In this document: one piece after another, positions 36,431-49,474 of the stretch
Layout: the number at the start of each line of letters is the position of its first letter
Position numbering within the stretch: position 1 is the stretch's first letter
Source: Druceiella hillmani
Taxonomy: Eukaryota; Arthropoda; Insecta; Lepidoptera; Hepialidae
Assembly: GCA_039881145.1 (NCBI GenBank)
Contig: JAYKKI010000004.1
Span: 46,534,001 to 46,598,000, forward strand
Length of the DNA stretch: 64,000 nt
Direction of reading: 5' to 3'
Translations under genes and position numbers: made by a program
The notes under the pieces: model-generated
What the model was told of the DNA's origin: nothing
The model's database searches: none
Seen by the model: only the letters and a program-made list of their open reading frames with translations

Positions 36431-38810
36431 CTCGTAATATTTATTATTGTGAAGTTATGCAATTTTTATAAACTATAAAAATAATTATTGCACAAACGCT
36501 GTGCCCAAAATTATAAGAAGACTTGATATAGTTAGATGCAAGACAAAGTTTAAGCCTTGTACTAAATTATACTATTTTTATAACAGTCATATAATCTTGC
36601 AAAAGAACAAACAATGTTAGTATCACATAATAAAAAGGGTTTTTAAACCCTTGTGCACCATTCTTCTACCGGAAATCGTTTAAGTAGATTCAAAATTAAA
36701 TTTGATTCATTCAGCTGTACATATCTTTCCGTGCAGGCGACCATATCTTTTATTCGGAAAATAACGACACGGCAACGAGTATACCTATTTTTGGACTGAA
36801 ACGAAGTGACATGTTACGTCACTCAGTACTAACGTACTTTTTCCGTTACTTTCACTCATGTGTAACATTGCTGTCAGATGAAATTGATAATACATAGTTT
36901 TTTTCCGGTTGCACCATCCTAGCCAATTTTTTTCTTATATTTAATAAGGTTAACAGAGTCGATATATATTTCTAGCCGACATTTTTTTTCTTTATCAAAC
37001 ATACGAAATTGCGCATTAGCATTATATATATGATATATAATATTAATTTTATGGTCGTGGCTTTACTCGCGGCGATTGCTATTAAAGCAGAAAGATTTGC
37101 ATTCAAATTTTCGAAACATATGAACAATAGTCGATATTCGCAATACGCTATCTATCACTTTATTGAAATATTAAATATCTATTATGGAGTAAAAAGCATC
37201 GTGAAACATTTTGTGGAATTAAACGTGGAACAAACTATTCGTGGAATTAAAAAGTAGCCTTTATGTTAATTCAAACTATGTCCATGAAGTTCTATCTAAG
37301 AAAGTGAAACCGCGAATATTATTTATAAATTACATAAATTAGGTGTATTTACATAATTTGGTAGTGATTCGGTTAGAGATTTATTAAGTAACAAACAATC
37401 AAACAATGTTAGTAAGAGTTATTGGAAATTAAATACAAACTAGCTCACTTGATGTCTATATGAAATAACCATACATCGTCATGTTTAAAATACAGAATAC
37501 ACTATTTCAATTTGTTTGCTTTGAAGTGTATCAATACAACCCACATATCCTTATCTTACTTTTTATTTTAATCCGGTATACTTTTCTGCAATGAAATTAA
37601 TAATGCATCTGGACTTGTGTTTATTTAAAACGTCACTTCTTTGCATTGACGACCCGTTTGTGTTGAGAATATTGTTGTATTTTATCCTCGTCTGTTCACA
37701 CGAGTGAAAATATCCTCTATTTCATATACCGCATACACGTGCCAGCATCTGATTACGATCCCCGATAGTTTGCGCTCTGTGTTTGCTTAGCTGAGTATTA
37801 AAAGTGGTGCTATATTTTATCAGGTTCAATTCACAGATTCATTGTCAAAGGACGTATAGGATTTGAGTGATTCTAGATTTATATGAATTCTAGTTAAATT
37901 CTGTACTCGTGTTATTTGTTTCTTTCTTTACCTATATCTGTTACTGTAATTTTATCTGAAATATTAATTTATTTTTAGCTAACTTGCTCAACGAATTAGC
38001 ATGGTGGTAAAAGTTCAGGAAGAAATTTATGGGAAAGGAAATCAAATAAATTAAAATATCCTTTTGCCACATATTGATTTTCGCCTTACACCTCATTGTA
38101 CGTAGTCACTACACATCATCAGCCACTCTAACGTCACAAAACATTATCTTCTTTTCCAGAAGACGGCTCCTTAATGATTACATTATCTTATGATTATCAT
38201 ATTTTTGAGATCACTTCGCTTTAATGAAACAAACTATAATGATTACACAATTTATGCGTTTAAGCAACCCAGTCATCGTGCAGAAGATATAATTTGTGTC
38301 GTTATTCGCTTAGAAAGCTTAAGGTGATTTAGGAACATATGACGAATAAATTTATCGACCTCGAACCTATATAGAGAATGTACCTATATAGACCCTGAAC
38401 CAACATATAACACGATAAAACCGGCCAAGTCGTATCTAATTTACGTAATTCGTATCTAATACACTTTAAAAAATAATATTCAGTAGATGTTTGTATCTCT
38501 TGAAACTATAGATATGAATTAAATGTAACAATTTTTAATAAAAAATTATAATGAGATAATAATGTCTGGAATGTTTTCAAATTGTTCAAACATGTAATAG
38601 AAAAATTAAAGTTTATACACACTGCATATAATTTTGAAGCTTAATATTATGTAAACCGAGTTAAAAAATGGGAAAGTTAAATGTAAGTTCACTCTAAAAG
38701 ACCTATTTAACTTAAAAGAAATGAGGAAAAAATGTTCCTCTCTGCTTTACATGTATAGGCGAGGTATATTAATTCTTTTTGTATTTTTTAAATATATATA
38801 TTATTGAATA
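36431..38810. other. AT-rich non-coding stretch
   Basis: Nothing is recognised. The 82-codon frame at 37009-37257 has no identifiable domain and no supporting context. Confidence 0.55.
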
Positions 38811-39074
38811 TTGAATATATTTGGCATTAATTTCGTAGAAATTCGTTATTCACAATTAAATGAAACTACGTGATGTAGTATTATTTCTACTTTCTTTAGA
38901 TTCTTTACCATGACCTAGGTTTCGTTGTCTTACAACATCTTCAGGTGGGCTATTGAGGAAAGGTATCTTTGCTAATAGCCCACCTGAAGATGTAATACAA
39001 CGAAACGTAGATCGTGGTAAAGAACTTAAAGAAAGTAGAAATAATAATACATGACGTAGTTTCATTCAATTGTG
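38811..39074. mobile_element. Foldback element with hammerhead-like arms, copy 3
   Basis: The left arm is complete, from TTGAATATATTTGGCATTAA. The centre is short and the right arm ends at TTCATTCAATTGTG. Both arms carry the hammerhead-like core: minus strand 38907-38951 (CUGAAGA, GAAA, CCUAGGUC) and plus strand 38979-39020 (CUGAAGA, GAAA, CGUAGAUC, GUGG). A 69-codon minus-strand frame through it is only a by-product. Confidence 0.88.
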
Positions 39075-39159
39075 TACTAGTCCATTTTTAATTTTACTTA
39101 GCAAGTTTTCAATTTTCTTCAATATTAAATACTTAACCCTCTTGAAACCCTCATTGGTT

Positions 39160-39640
39160 AATAAATTTTATTTTATATCCCTCCCCACGTGTCTGCCCGC
39201 ATCGCTGTCTCTCCACAGTCTGTAAACTCCACATTAACTCAAGGTGACCCGCGTACGCGCGCGTTCCCTTAAAGAAACGTTTAACATAATATCTGCAGTT
39301 TAATGGAAATATTCCATTAAACTGCAAATATTATGTTATAGTTATAGGCGTGGGAAATATAGCTCGGAATAATTTATATAAATATATACACGACGTTCCT
39401 GCGCAAACTTGCCTATCATATTGCCCGTTTGACTAAATATTTTTTTATATTGGTATTATTATTAGTTGACTCCAAAAGTATCAGTATTGGAACGAAGTTC
39501 CTTATCACGCGGCTAGACGGAAAAAATTAAGACCAAAAGTTGTAACGACGCTTTTTGCTATAGTTGCTAGCGGGCGCGCTGCAAGCCGTGCGGCGTGCGC
39601 CTGTTTCTCTGTCTGTCTTTCTCTCTCTCTCTCATAGAAA
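39160..39640. other. GC-richer patch with CT-rich tract
   Basis: It includes GACCCGCGTACGCGCGCG (39246), GCGGGCGCGCTGCAAGCC (39570) and a CTCTCTCTCTCTC run (39621). No open frame of note is present. A promoter or UTR is possible but no splice or core-promoter motif is convincing. Confidence 0.35.
39282..39337. repeat. Near-perfect inverted repeat, 27-bp arms
   Basis: Arms of 27 bp with one mismatch are separated by about two bases around GGAAATATTCC. It would extrude as a long hairpin. Confidence 0.95.
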
Positions 39641-41776
39641 GCAAGCCAGTTATTTTCGTTTCGTCTTTGTATTACAAATATTTTATATCAACCGTACATG
39701 TTGTTCATATAAATTTTCTTAATGTGAAAACCGTCTCAAATCGACTACGATAATCCAAATGACTAACAAAAAAAGGAAAAAATTGCATTTAATTACATAA
39801 TTTCAGTACAAAACAATTCATTTTTGAAACCCAGAGTAACGACTTCAAGTTTCTAGCCATTCATATCTTTGTTAAACTATCGAATTTTAATACTGGATTA
39901 CAAAATACAGAAACGACACGGCTCCTCTATCTGATATTATGAAATTCGAGTTCGTAATTCTAATTTAAACTCTATTCAAAGGTTAACTTTCCAAGTTTTT
40001 GAATTAAAAAGACACTCTTTAATCTAAAGCAAGGCCATTTTCAAATTAAAATTTATCATATTAAATCGTAGTATTTAGATCTGAGTACATCAGAACTTCT
40101 ACGTAAGGCTAATAAAACTGTAAATTTTTCTAATGTTCTTGGAAACATTTCTGAAATATATCTTTCAGAATATTGAATAATTCTGTTAATGAAGAAATCT
40201 TAATAGAGTTGATCCTTAAATTTGTTCCTCTATTTTCGCAAAAAGCAAGTTATAACATAATTGAATTAGTAATAAAAGAAAACATTAATAAACAGGATCG
40301 ATTCGTCTATTTAATCTTTAATACAAAATTTATACGTACGACGGACTTGTTGCTACAAGAACTATTTCTCCCAGTCAATCACACCTAATGAATGCAATTA
40401 ATTAATTCCGAAGCGGACAGCAAAATATTAGCTTATTATCAATTTTAATAAAAATAATAAATAAGAATAATTACTCATAAGGAAAAAACCTAAATTTGAC
40501 ATCTCGGTAGGAAAATGGTGCGGATATGACATATATATCTGACGGATATGACATATCCGCACCATTTTCTTTCCATTCAAATGCTGTTTAGCTTCATGTT
40601 TTATCATTTTCTTTCCTTATGTTACCTGTATCATTTTCTTATGATACCCGTATCATTTTCCAGTCGACTTTTAAAAGCGTATATCGACGGCGAATGAAAT
40701 AATTCACTTATCACAGTTAACATTAAGAAAGAATAGTATAATCATCTTAAGAAATGTTCAAGATTTAGGGAACTTAAAAGCTGAAATGATTCATTTAAAG
40801 CCATGTAACAGATCTACTACGTCATATATTTAAAGGTTAATTGTATTACACCAACAAATGTTCACGCAGATTGAGAAAACCGGAGTATGTACAGATTAAT
40901 GTGATTAAAAAGTTAAATTATGATTATTGTACAAACGCAATTTGGTAATTTTTGAGAAAAAGCAAACGCAGTTGTCTATATAAAAGCGAAAAGCGACATT
41001 TATTAACAAATAATTTAAGGACTCGATTTATTTGAGCAAAATATTTTAATACTTTCTCAAGTGTAATCATTAGAAAATACTTGATATGTAAAAGAAAACT
41101 ATATGTGCATTTAAAATCGTTATTTCATTTCCATATTAGTTTGAAACTTGCTATACTTAAGAGATAATTATAATGGACAAAAATGTTTTTATTGAGAATT
41201 TTTAAATTTTTCTTTACGAATATTATTCGAAAATATAATTTATATCTTCATTTCGTAAGTTGTCATATTTTTTCATGCCTCACTTGGAAAATAAAAGAAA
41301 TAATTTTAAAAAATTTCCACTTTTGTTTGGAACCACCATTTCAATTTTTAAACAAATTTCAATACATAGGGGACACACATAAAAAAAATTGTTAATGTTT
41401 GGCTTTCATCACTCCGATTGTAAAACACAAACACAAAGTTGTCGAAAAAACATATGATGCGATTCAGAAAATGAAAAAGTAATTTAAAAGTTATAATCAT
41501 TTAAAATCGTTGAACAGTGGAAGACAAACAAGAAAAGTTTCCTTGGAGTAAGTACATAAAGACGGAAAACATAAGAAATTGGACATAAGCGAAGTTACAT
41601 AGAAAAAAAAATGTTAAAGAAAACTTAATTACTCAAGATCAGCTTTCAATCACTGAAATCGGAGAACGACTTTAATTGAACTCGATTTTAATTAAAAGAT
41701 GTTATCACGGAAATTAATAATTAGTGTAAACATTTATTTTTGCAATAAATAATTTATCGCGAAAATTTATGTTGAA
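39641..41776. other. AT-rich non-coding stretch with one palindrome
   Basis: It contains the inverted repeat at 40511-40569. A short TATCATTTTC motif recurs just downstream (40600-40660). No gene is recognised. Confidence 0.55.
40511..40569. repeat. Inverted repeat with 18-bp perfect arms
   Basis: GAAAATGGTGCGGATATG pairs with CATATCCGCACCATTTTC. The spacer contains a third GGATATGACATA, so the arm was also partly duplicated directly. Confidence 0.95.
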
Positions 41777-41838
41777 GTTTTGGATTTACAGCAGCAATAA
41801 CCGACGTACGCCGGTTATTGCAGTTGTAGATCCAAAAC
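41777..41838. repeat. Imperfect palindrome in a CpG-richer patch
   Basis: Arms of 30 bp (about 26 matches) meet at a two-base centre, with CAATAACCGACGTACGCCGG at the core. The patch continues CpG-rich to about 41955 (AATCGTCGGCGGCCGACAAC). Short frames on both strands here are palindrome shadows. Confidence 0.85.
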
Positions 41839-41984
41839 AGCAGATGACCGACTCTTATAATCGTCGGCGGCCGACAACTGCCGATTTTTTCGGAGAAGGT
41901 CGGTGGCTGATTCGCCACAGATTCGAAGCACACGCCAAGAGGCGCGCACAACTTATTATATCTGTGCCCTCTCAGTTAGCCGTG

Positions 41985-42090
41985 TCCACTCATATTTCCT
42001 ATCTCTTTTTTCTGTTAGCGTGTGTCCACTCATATGTTCTATCGCTTTTTCTGTTAGCTTGTGTCCACTCGTGTGTTCTACTTCTTGTTT
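41985..42090. repeat. About 38-bp minisatellite, three units
   Basis: The unit is GTGTCCACTCATATGTTCTA followed by TCGCTTTTTCTGTTAGC, with a similar stretch twice more. The units are moderately diverged. Confidence 0.88.
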
Positions 42091-42488
42091 TTGAGAAATA
42101 TATGAAGTGCCGAAATAAGATCTTATAATGAGTCTACAAAATATTCATTCTGATGAACATAAATTTCAGTTATTATTAATCTGTCCAATATCAACTATTT
42201 TATATATTTATTTCCTAAATAATTTAGCAGATTTTTCAATACTCTTCATGTTTAAGCTTTTTAAAATTAGTTTTTATTTGCATTAGAACAAAATATTTCA
42301 GATTTCCCTTTAAATAATTATAAGATATAGTTTTTAACAAGGACAATATATTACATGGGTATGTCATTAACGCTATAAAAGTAACACTAAAAATTTGAGT
42401 AATTACCTAGTCTTTACGTTGATATAATTTAGTGTGAATTTGCAGCTCATAGCATATAATTGTTCGTTGTCACTGCTTTATTGTATAG

Positions 42489-42489
<1 letters not shown>

Positions 42490-42564
<75 letters not shown>
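42490..42564. repeat. (TA)n microsatellite
   Basis: About 75 bp of uninterrupted AT repeat. The flanks (42091-42904) are AT-rich with no gene seen. Confidence 0.98.
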
Positions 42565-42566
<2 letters not shown>

Positions 42567-42904
42567 AAATTCATATTTAACAATACACATTTAACAAAAA
42601 TTTCAATGCTTTTATTAGAGGGCAAAATAATCGTTCTTTATAAAAATTTAAATTAAATTTAAGCGCGTGCAACTTACTACACATGATAGAAGTAAAACTT
42701 CTTTGGCGGTATAAACCTCGATTAGTAAGTATATAGAAAGGGCTAAAAGGGCAGAAAGAGAGAGCATAACCTAAGTGTAATTTCATAGATTATACTAAAT
42801 TCGTATAAGAAGTTAATTTCAATTAATAATTCAGAAATGGACGAATTACACGCAAAATTGGTAATAAATTAATAATAAATACAGGTAGATCCATAAATCA
42901 ACAA

Positions 42905-43092
42905 AATATTGACAGTTTACTTTCGACACACAAAACAGCTAATAGCAGTAGTAAGGGCAATTTTGGTTTATTTTCACGCATGCGTACACTTGACAAAAGT
43001 TTGACAGTTTTCTTTTGACATACAACGGCCAAAACAGCTGATAATGAGTGCTATTTTTGCTTTTTTTCAGACATGCGTACACAACTTGCCAT
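42905..43092. repeat. About 92-bp tandem duplication
   Basis: Two diverged units each contain TTGACAGTTT, CAAAACAGCT and ACGCATGCGTACAC or ACATGCGTACAC. The first TTGACAG is at 42909 and the second at 43001. Confidence 0.8.
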
Positions 43093-44100
43093 ATTCTATC
43101 GGGTTCATCTATCACTCTCGGTTGTTAGCTGAGTACTTGTTTTCCTTCCTTCTTGCGATAGATTCGCTGCATTGACAGACGTTGAAACTAATCGTTGCAT
43201 GGAATTCGACCTTGATATTTTACTCTCATCGGGCTCAAAAAACTTTCACTTCAAAAGTATAAAAATATTCGATCCGAAAAATAATATCTCGGTATGAATA
43301 AAAAAAATATAAATAACAAAATAACCTGTCACATAGACGTCAAGGTTTTAAGTCACTTGTTCTTCTCGGCAAGTGTTTTAAAACATGGTAAATTTTCACC
43401 TAAACATTCAATTTCCACACCAGTGATAGATAATAGTTCATTAAGAAAAGCATAGTTATGTTAGGTCAGTCGACACCTTAAAACAAATAACTGCGTGTTT
43501 TTCACAACCTCGCAATTTCTACTTTTCTAGACTTACGTGCGCGAAATTTCGCAAGTGGATATTTCATGTGAAAATCTTAATAAAATGTTAAAAAATGAAT
43601 TCAAATTCTCTCTCAAATGTACTCATATCACTATAAATGGGTCTGAAAATAGTTTTTCCAGCTGGAGTGAAAAATAGTTTTTCAAATGGAATACTATTGA
43701 AAAGGTTTTTCAAAATCAAATTAAATTTTCATAATTTTTAACGAAATTAAATTTTCAAACTGACTCGCAAAGTGTGCCCTAATTTTTCAACTAGGGATTT
43801 GAAAAACCTAAATTAACGCTTCATTAGAACTTTCAATTAATGTTAATTTAATTAAATTTCATCAACAATTTCAAAGTATAAACAAACCTACGGAACTTTT
43901 ATTTCTACAATACTACAAGCATTATAACTTAGCATTAACATTATCATAAAAATTACGTTCAGAGAAAATGCTTTTAAAATTTTGGAATACACCAATATGC
44001 AGTAACTATAAGATATATTTTAACTTTGTCATGTTCACCATTAAAAATTAATTTCCCTTTCCATTTCAAGAAAAAAAAATGTTTATCTAATGATTTTCTA
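43093..44100. other. Non-coding stretch, nothing recognised
   Basis: Slightly less AT-rich around 43090-43260. No reading frame or element is identified. Confidence 0.5.
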
Positions 44101-44480
44101 AAATTCCGTACCTCGAAAGGAAAAAAGAAGCCCTTATAGGAATCACTGCGTTGTACGTCTGACGGTCTGTCAATACCCTTTTTCTCAGGGACGTGTTGAG
44201 GTAACAAGTTGAAATTAACATTGAAATAATTCCGTCTATGTTACCTTAGGACGTTGACTTAATTGCGTTGACTTAGAAAATCAAGTTTCTAAGTCAACGC
44301 AATTAAGAAGGACCCTAAAAATTAACGGCCTTTTATGCCAAATATTTTGACACAAATAAATCAAAACCTATAGAGAACTTCTCATTGACCTAGAATCATA
44401 AAATATTGGCAAAAAGTAAAATCTCACTGCACAAGTAATGGAAAAAATCTGAAAATCTTTAATTTACAGCTACTTAACAC
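44101..44480 (+). repeat. Lepidopteran-type interspersed repeat, copy 1
   Basis: The sequence runs AAATTCCGTACCTCGAAAGG, GCCCTTATAGGAATCACT, CTGTCAATACCCTTTTTCTC, AGTTGAAATT, TCTAAGTCAACGCAATTAAG, CAAAACCTATAGAGAACTTC and ATTGACCTAGAATCAT. I recognise this as a dispersed family frequent in moth and butterfly genomes. The assignment is from memory, not a search. It is non-coding. Inside it a 22-bp segment is locally inverted (44258-44307). Confidence 0.65.
44258..44307. repeat. Perfect 22-bp inverted repeat inside the interspersed repeat
   Basis: CTTAATTGCGTTGACTTAGAAA and its exact complement flank a six-base loop, forming a hairpin of about 50 nt. Confidence 0.97.
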
Positions 44481-47400
44481 AAAAAAAATTAATATACGCT
44501 TGTGAAAGACATAGTAGGCAATATATTTTCGTTCCAAAAATTAAAATTTTGTAAATAGTTTAATAGGAATATCATTTATCATTAAATATTTATAAATGCC
44601 TAAATTTATACAGAAAGCTCGTAGTGCAAGTTCCACTCGTGCTTGACAGGTTTTTTATTAAATAACTTGCTTCAAATAGCAAAAACTACTAAAGGGTTTT
44701 CATACTCTCTTTCAGACAAGCGAGAAAAAACTGCTTAATCAATGTGGGTACAATTGAAGCAGGTAGATACAGGCCACATTTTCACTGTCAAATTACACAA
44801 TTTTACAACACTAATTCCAGTATTACAATACATCAGAACATTTCCTCATTGTTATGCGTGTCGCAGGAATTAATGAGGACGACAGCAGGTTATGACTTAA
44901 CATGTGAAATGGATATCATACGCAAACAGATCTTCCTAATCTCGCGACTACCTGCAAAAGGGCGAAACAGGGATTTGCTTTGATCATATTTAACACCAAG
45001 AGCAAATGTTCACGAAATTTCGAAATTTAATCTCTGTTGTCAACGTATTAGCGAATATTATGGTCTGTGTGGAGATATATTTTCCCGCCCTCTCGTTAAC
45101 TAAAAAATATAGTCAAATGTTCGTCTCCAGTAATTATAGTAAAATTGACAACGATGAATGTTTATTGTTTATCGGTATGTACCAGGGCTTGATTTCCTAA
45201 CAAAATGGAGTCAGCAGAATTTTAGAGCGTGACATCGAAATTTCGTGCTACTACGGTCCCGTTCCAAAACTCCGCTTGAAAGGTGACAATACTGACGTCA
45301 TTCGCAGTTTGCCCACGTTTAACACGTTTTTATGGTTTCGCAATGCAAATGTTTGGGGGAAAAAATGAAGTACCGCGAAAAAAAATTAATTCCATTTATA
45401 GCGTGGGGTATGTTTTGGAAGGGTTATTTATAAAGGTTTCAAAATATTTTTTCATAACTTTTATGTATTCGGAGATATACCAAAAAAATATCTAAAAAAT
45501 TAAAGTGTACACTTCGCCCCCTCTCCCTTTCCGGTTTTACTCGAAATTGACAATTTTTTTTAATTATCTTTACGTTACAATTTTTCAATGTTTACAATAA
45601 ATTCATCAATTTTACCTACTTGTATCAGCTAAAGATTTTGATCAATGATTTCACTTCTTTACCAGTCCTCCTCGAGCAGCTGTAGGCATCATGCACAATG
45701 AATTTAAGTCGTTGTCAAGAAATGCATAACAAATATTGGAATTCAAAATGGGAAACGCATCAGCCTGTGCATGGATATATTGTTTGGTCCTTTTATCACA
45801 GCCATCGAACGGGAACGGTAGATCAAAATAGGGGTTAAACCATTTTCCAAGTATTATCCAGTTTCCAATCAAATTCCAAAATTTTGCTAGTTCCAATGAG
45901 GTATTGAGTATATTACAAACCCTTTTACGTTATCTCATTCTACTACGTTTTATTCAAACTGGTTCTGCACCTACTGCATAAAAGATTAAAAGTATGTAAA
46001 TTCAATTCACATTCGATGGAAGAGGGAATTTTGAAAATATATTTTGGTAGTCACATAACAATATCAAAATCAGACATCATCGCCAAAGACCTTCACATCA
46101 AATGTCATTTGCGGTGTTACGTCACTGCACTGGAGTGTAACGCTGCAAGTTACATTTGATATGATGGCTCAAATATCTACTAACCTTTTACTAAAAACCG
46201 TCTAAATGCCGTATGCGAGGATACGCATAAAATAACCTCATATCGTTGTTTATATTTCTTCTAACAAACCTGGAACTAGGAAAACCTAGTATTTTTCAAT
46301 TTTTTTTATGCATTTACGTTTCAAAAATTTAAAGCCTAATATTTGTCAAACAAGGCTTGAAAATGAAAAAAAACATTAAATAAAACCTCACCATAAAAGT
46401 TATTTTGAAGAACTGCCCAATGTAAATGGTGTATTTCTTCTATGGAAGACGTGAAAAAAAATTTCGGCCCACCCACACATGTATAGGGAGGTAAAATTAA
46501 ATGTTTTATATTTCTTTGTTTTATTTATTAATTAAAATCTCCATCTGAGATTTTAATTAATATAGAATGATAATGATAATAGAAACCAGACTTTTTTAGA
46601 ATTTTTGTCTGTATATTAATTTGAATTGATTTTTGATTTTGATGAAATTTGGTATGATAAAAATAACAAAAAGATTGTTTTCCTCATTACACGCGAACGA
46701 AACCATAGGCACAACTAGTTTTTATATATTACAAGATATGTTAACGGTCAAACCCGGTTTACCGCAGAACTATTTTTATCTAGGTCAAAATAGTTTGGGA
46801 AACGCGTATTAGGTAAAACTAATTTATCCTGGCTAATATCGGTTTGTACTGGAATATAGAATTCACTAGATAATAGAATTCACAATCCAGGTCAAACTAA
46901 ATTATTCCAGCACATCAGGGTAAATAGCCTATGTCCACAGTAAATCTTTAGATCCTGAGACGCTCTATTCGCTTCCTCCAATAACACACAAATGAAACCA
47001 GTTCGCCTGTTATTACGAGTTCCGTCTATTTCTTCATTCAGTAAATCTTAGTAACTTCTTTTCTATCGAGTACCGAGAATCTACTTACCTGTCATTTCAC
47101 GTTCACATAATATTGTATTCCTTGCATGTCCGATAAAGTCAATAAATGTCTTACATTCGCCCGTATCGAAAAGTTCCTATGTATGGCCATCCAAACCTTT
47201 TCCAAGCAAAAAATAATCGATTTCCCAAATCAATTCTTATCCTACACGCAACAATATTTAAAAAATACTGTAAAAATCTATTAGAAAAAGTTTTATTAAA
47301 ATTGTCATTAAGATTTACAGAAAACAAAATCACTGTGGTTATGTTTTCTCCGAACGTCCAATAAAACTTGTAAAAATATGCTTTTTAGTGACAAATTTGT

Positions 47401-47786
47401 ATCGAAACCCATCGCTGAAGAAAGATGACTTCAATTTTCCCGAAAAGACCTGATGTTATTTCCCTCGGGCGTCATGAGAGAGAGAATGATATGTTAGACA
47501 GGCTGTTGCTACTGAAAATTTTAAGATTCAAGGCGGCTTTTTCTCATGGATTTGATTCACATTGTTTACTAACATGATAAGTTCTTGATATTGTTACATT
47601 ATTTGCTAGTACAAGATGTTAATAGATAAGCCTACACAAAACCTGCTCTTAGAGTATTTATTTGAACTGAATCTGTTCAAAAAAAATAATAATTTTATTG
47701 CTGTGAATCGTAGAATAACGGGTGGTGGATAGGCTACTGTAAGTTTTATGTTAGATCTTTTATTGTCATTTCACAATTTTGCTCGT
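44481..47786. other. Non-coding stretch with repeat fragments
   Basis: The segment at 45425-45540 resembles the downstream part of the repeat at 50409-50720 (TTTTTTCATAACTTTTATGT, GGAGATATACC, ACTTCGCCC). An imperfect inverted repeat surrounds 46095-46163 (CATCAAATGTCATTTGC and its approximate complement). GCGAACGAAACCATAGG at 46692 is retroelement-tail-like. The minus-strand frame at 45651-45896 is open but unrecognised and lacks an ATG at its start. Confidence 0.5.
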
Positions 47787-47849
47787 GTTATTACAATATA
47801 ACATACTTTATATAAAATAATTATATAAAGTATGTAATATTGTAATAAC
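47787..47849. repeat. Inverted repeat with 29-bp arms
   Basis: Arms 47787-47815 and 47821-47849 differ at one position and flank a five-base loop. The sequence is AT-rich (GTTATTACAATATAACATAC). Confidence 0.95.
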
Positions 47850-48109
47850 AACGAATAATTTAACTTATTTAATACTTAATAATGGTGAAATACGTACGAG
47901 TAGTCTATGGTTAATCATGTCGTTTTCTTCGTTTCATTCCCAGGTCGATCAGGATTTATCGGATTATTTTCTAGACTTTAATAAAGATAACTTTATTCAA
48001 ATCCCTTCAATAGTTTTTAAATGATGCAAAAATAAAACAAACAAACATGCGTACAGGCATAATGACTCCAAAAACGCTCTTTAAAACGAGTAAGAGGAAG
48101 TCTCCTCTT

Positions 48110-48480
48110 ACTGTAAGTAACGTAAAAAAGATTTTGTTTGTTTTTTTTTGTTAGTTGTAACTGCAAACGAACAACAAATTACTATCAAATTTAACATTCG
48201 TATGCTCAGGTCTAAATGTTGAGATTTATTTTTATGAAACATGTTACAGCCATAGTTTATAAATCAATTTATATTAAAATATAATTTTCGGAAAGGATAC
48301 TGCCTATACTCTAAGTAATGTAAAAGAGATTTTGTTTTTTTTGTTAGTTATAACTGCAAACCAACAACAAATTACTATCAAATTTAACATTCGTATACTC
48401 AGGTCTAAATGTTAGAGCCATAGTTTATAATTCAATTTATTTTAATATATAATTTTCCGAAAGGATACTGTCTATAGTAA
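48110..48480. repeat. About 198-bp tandem duplication
   Basis: The unit starts at 48110 (ACTGTAAGTAACGTAAAA) and again at 48308 (ACTCTAAGTAATGTAAAA). Both share CAACAAATTACTATCAAATT and CGGAAAGGATACTG or CGAAAGGATACTG. The second unit lacks about 28 bp. Divergence is low, so the duplication is fairly recent. Confidence 0.93.
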
Positions 48481-49260
48481 ATATATAAGTAATAAATATT
48501 TGTACGATAACATAACAATAGGTAACCTAATGTGTATATAAGTCGGAAAAACCTTTAATATTATATAGATGCGTTGGGGTAGCCTCATAGTATCGAGACC
48601 GAATGCCATCGCCTTAATCAAAAATTAATGCGGGTCGCGTCGAGGAAGAAATCTAGTATGTACATAATATATCAAAGACTTATGGACTATGTTCAATGAC
48701 AGTTTTCCTCTAAGTATTCAGAAAAGTTAATATTAAATTAAGCAACCATTTTAACAGTAAATTAATGATTAAATGAGATTTACACCTATTTACTAATGTG
48801 ATGTAAAAAATATTTCTACTTACTGATGAAAAATTGGCAAAAATGTTATAATTTAACAATCCGTATTTTTTGACTTACTTAAGTGTGTTCTTAGCTGAGT
48901 ACTTTTATTAAAACGAAATAAAGGAAGTAAAATTAAAGTTGTTTTAAAAATATTTTAAGTATTTCATGTTTATTTGAACAAATTTTTCAACAGTAAATAT
49001 TGTAAATATAAACAACAATACTGCAGTAGAAAATTATCGTGTATTTAATAATGTCGATTTATATAATTAAAATATCGACAAAAGCATGATTAATGTAAGA
49101 CGTTTTGAAACCAACTCTTACTTAGAGTTAATAATGGTATTTCCTATGAAAAACTCTAACAGATGAAGTAATGTACAATTTAAAAAAATGATAGTCCTTG
49201 TACTAAATGAAAAAAACAAGATCAAAAAAATTTTGCTCATATGGTTTAACACAAAAATAA
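48481..49260. other. AT-rich non-coding stretch
   Basis: Nothing is recognised. A small GC-richer patch lies at 48570-48650. Confidence 0.55.
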
Positions 49261-49474
49261 TTGAATATATTTGGCGTTAATTTTGTAGAAATTCAATATT
49301 CACAATTAAATCAAACTACGTGATGTAGTATTATTTCTACTTTCTTTAAGTTCTTTACCACGACCTATGTTTCGTTGTATTACAACATCTTCAGGTGGGC
49401 TATTTGCCTAGGTTGTGGTAAAGAACTTAAAGAAAGTAGAAGTAGTTCTAAATGGCGTAGTTTCATTTAATTGT
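49261..49474. mobile_element. Foldback element, copy 4 (right arm shortened)
   Basis: The left arm is complete from TTGAATATATTTGGCGTTAA. It includes a minus-strand hammerhead-like core at 49357-49401 (CUGAAGA, GAAA, CAUAGGUC, GUGG). The right arm has lost the CUGAAGA part and starts at GCCTAGGTTGTGGTAAAGAA. It ends at TTTCATTTAATTGTG. Confidence 0.85.

Noticed and set aside
38856..39065. 69-codon minus-strand frame with dibasic and Ser-rich sequence
   Set aside because: It lies wholly inside a foldback element and is a by-product of the palindrome.
41754..42128. Overlapping frames on both strands, up to 119 codons
   Set aside because: They arise from a palindrome and a 38-bp minisatellite, and no domain is recognisable.
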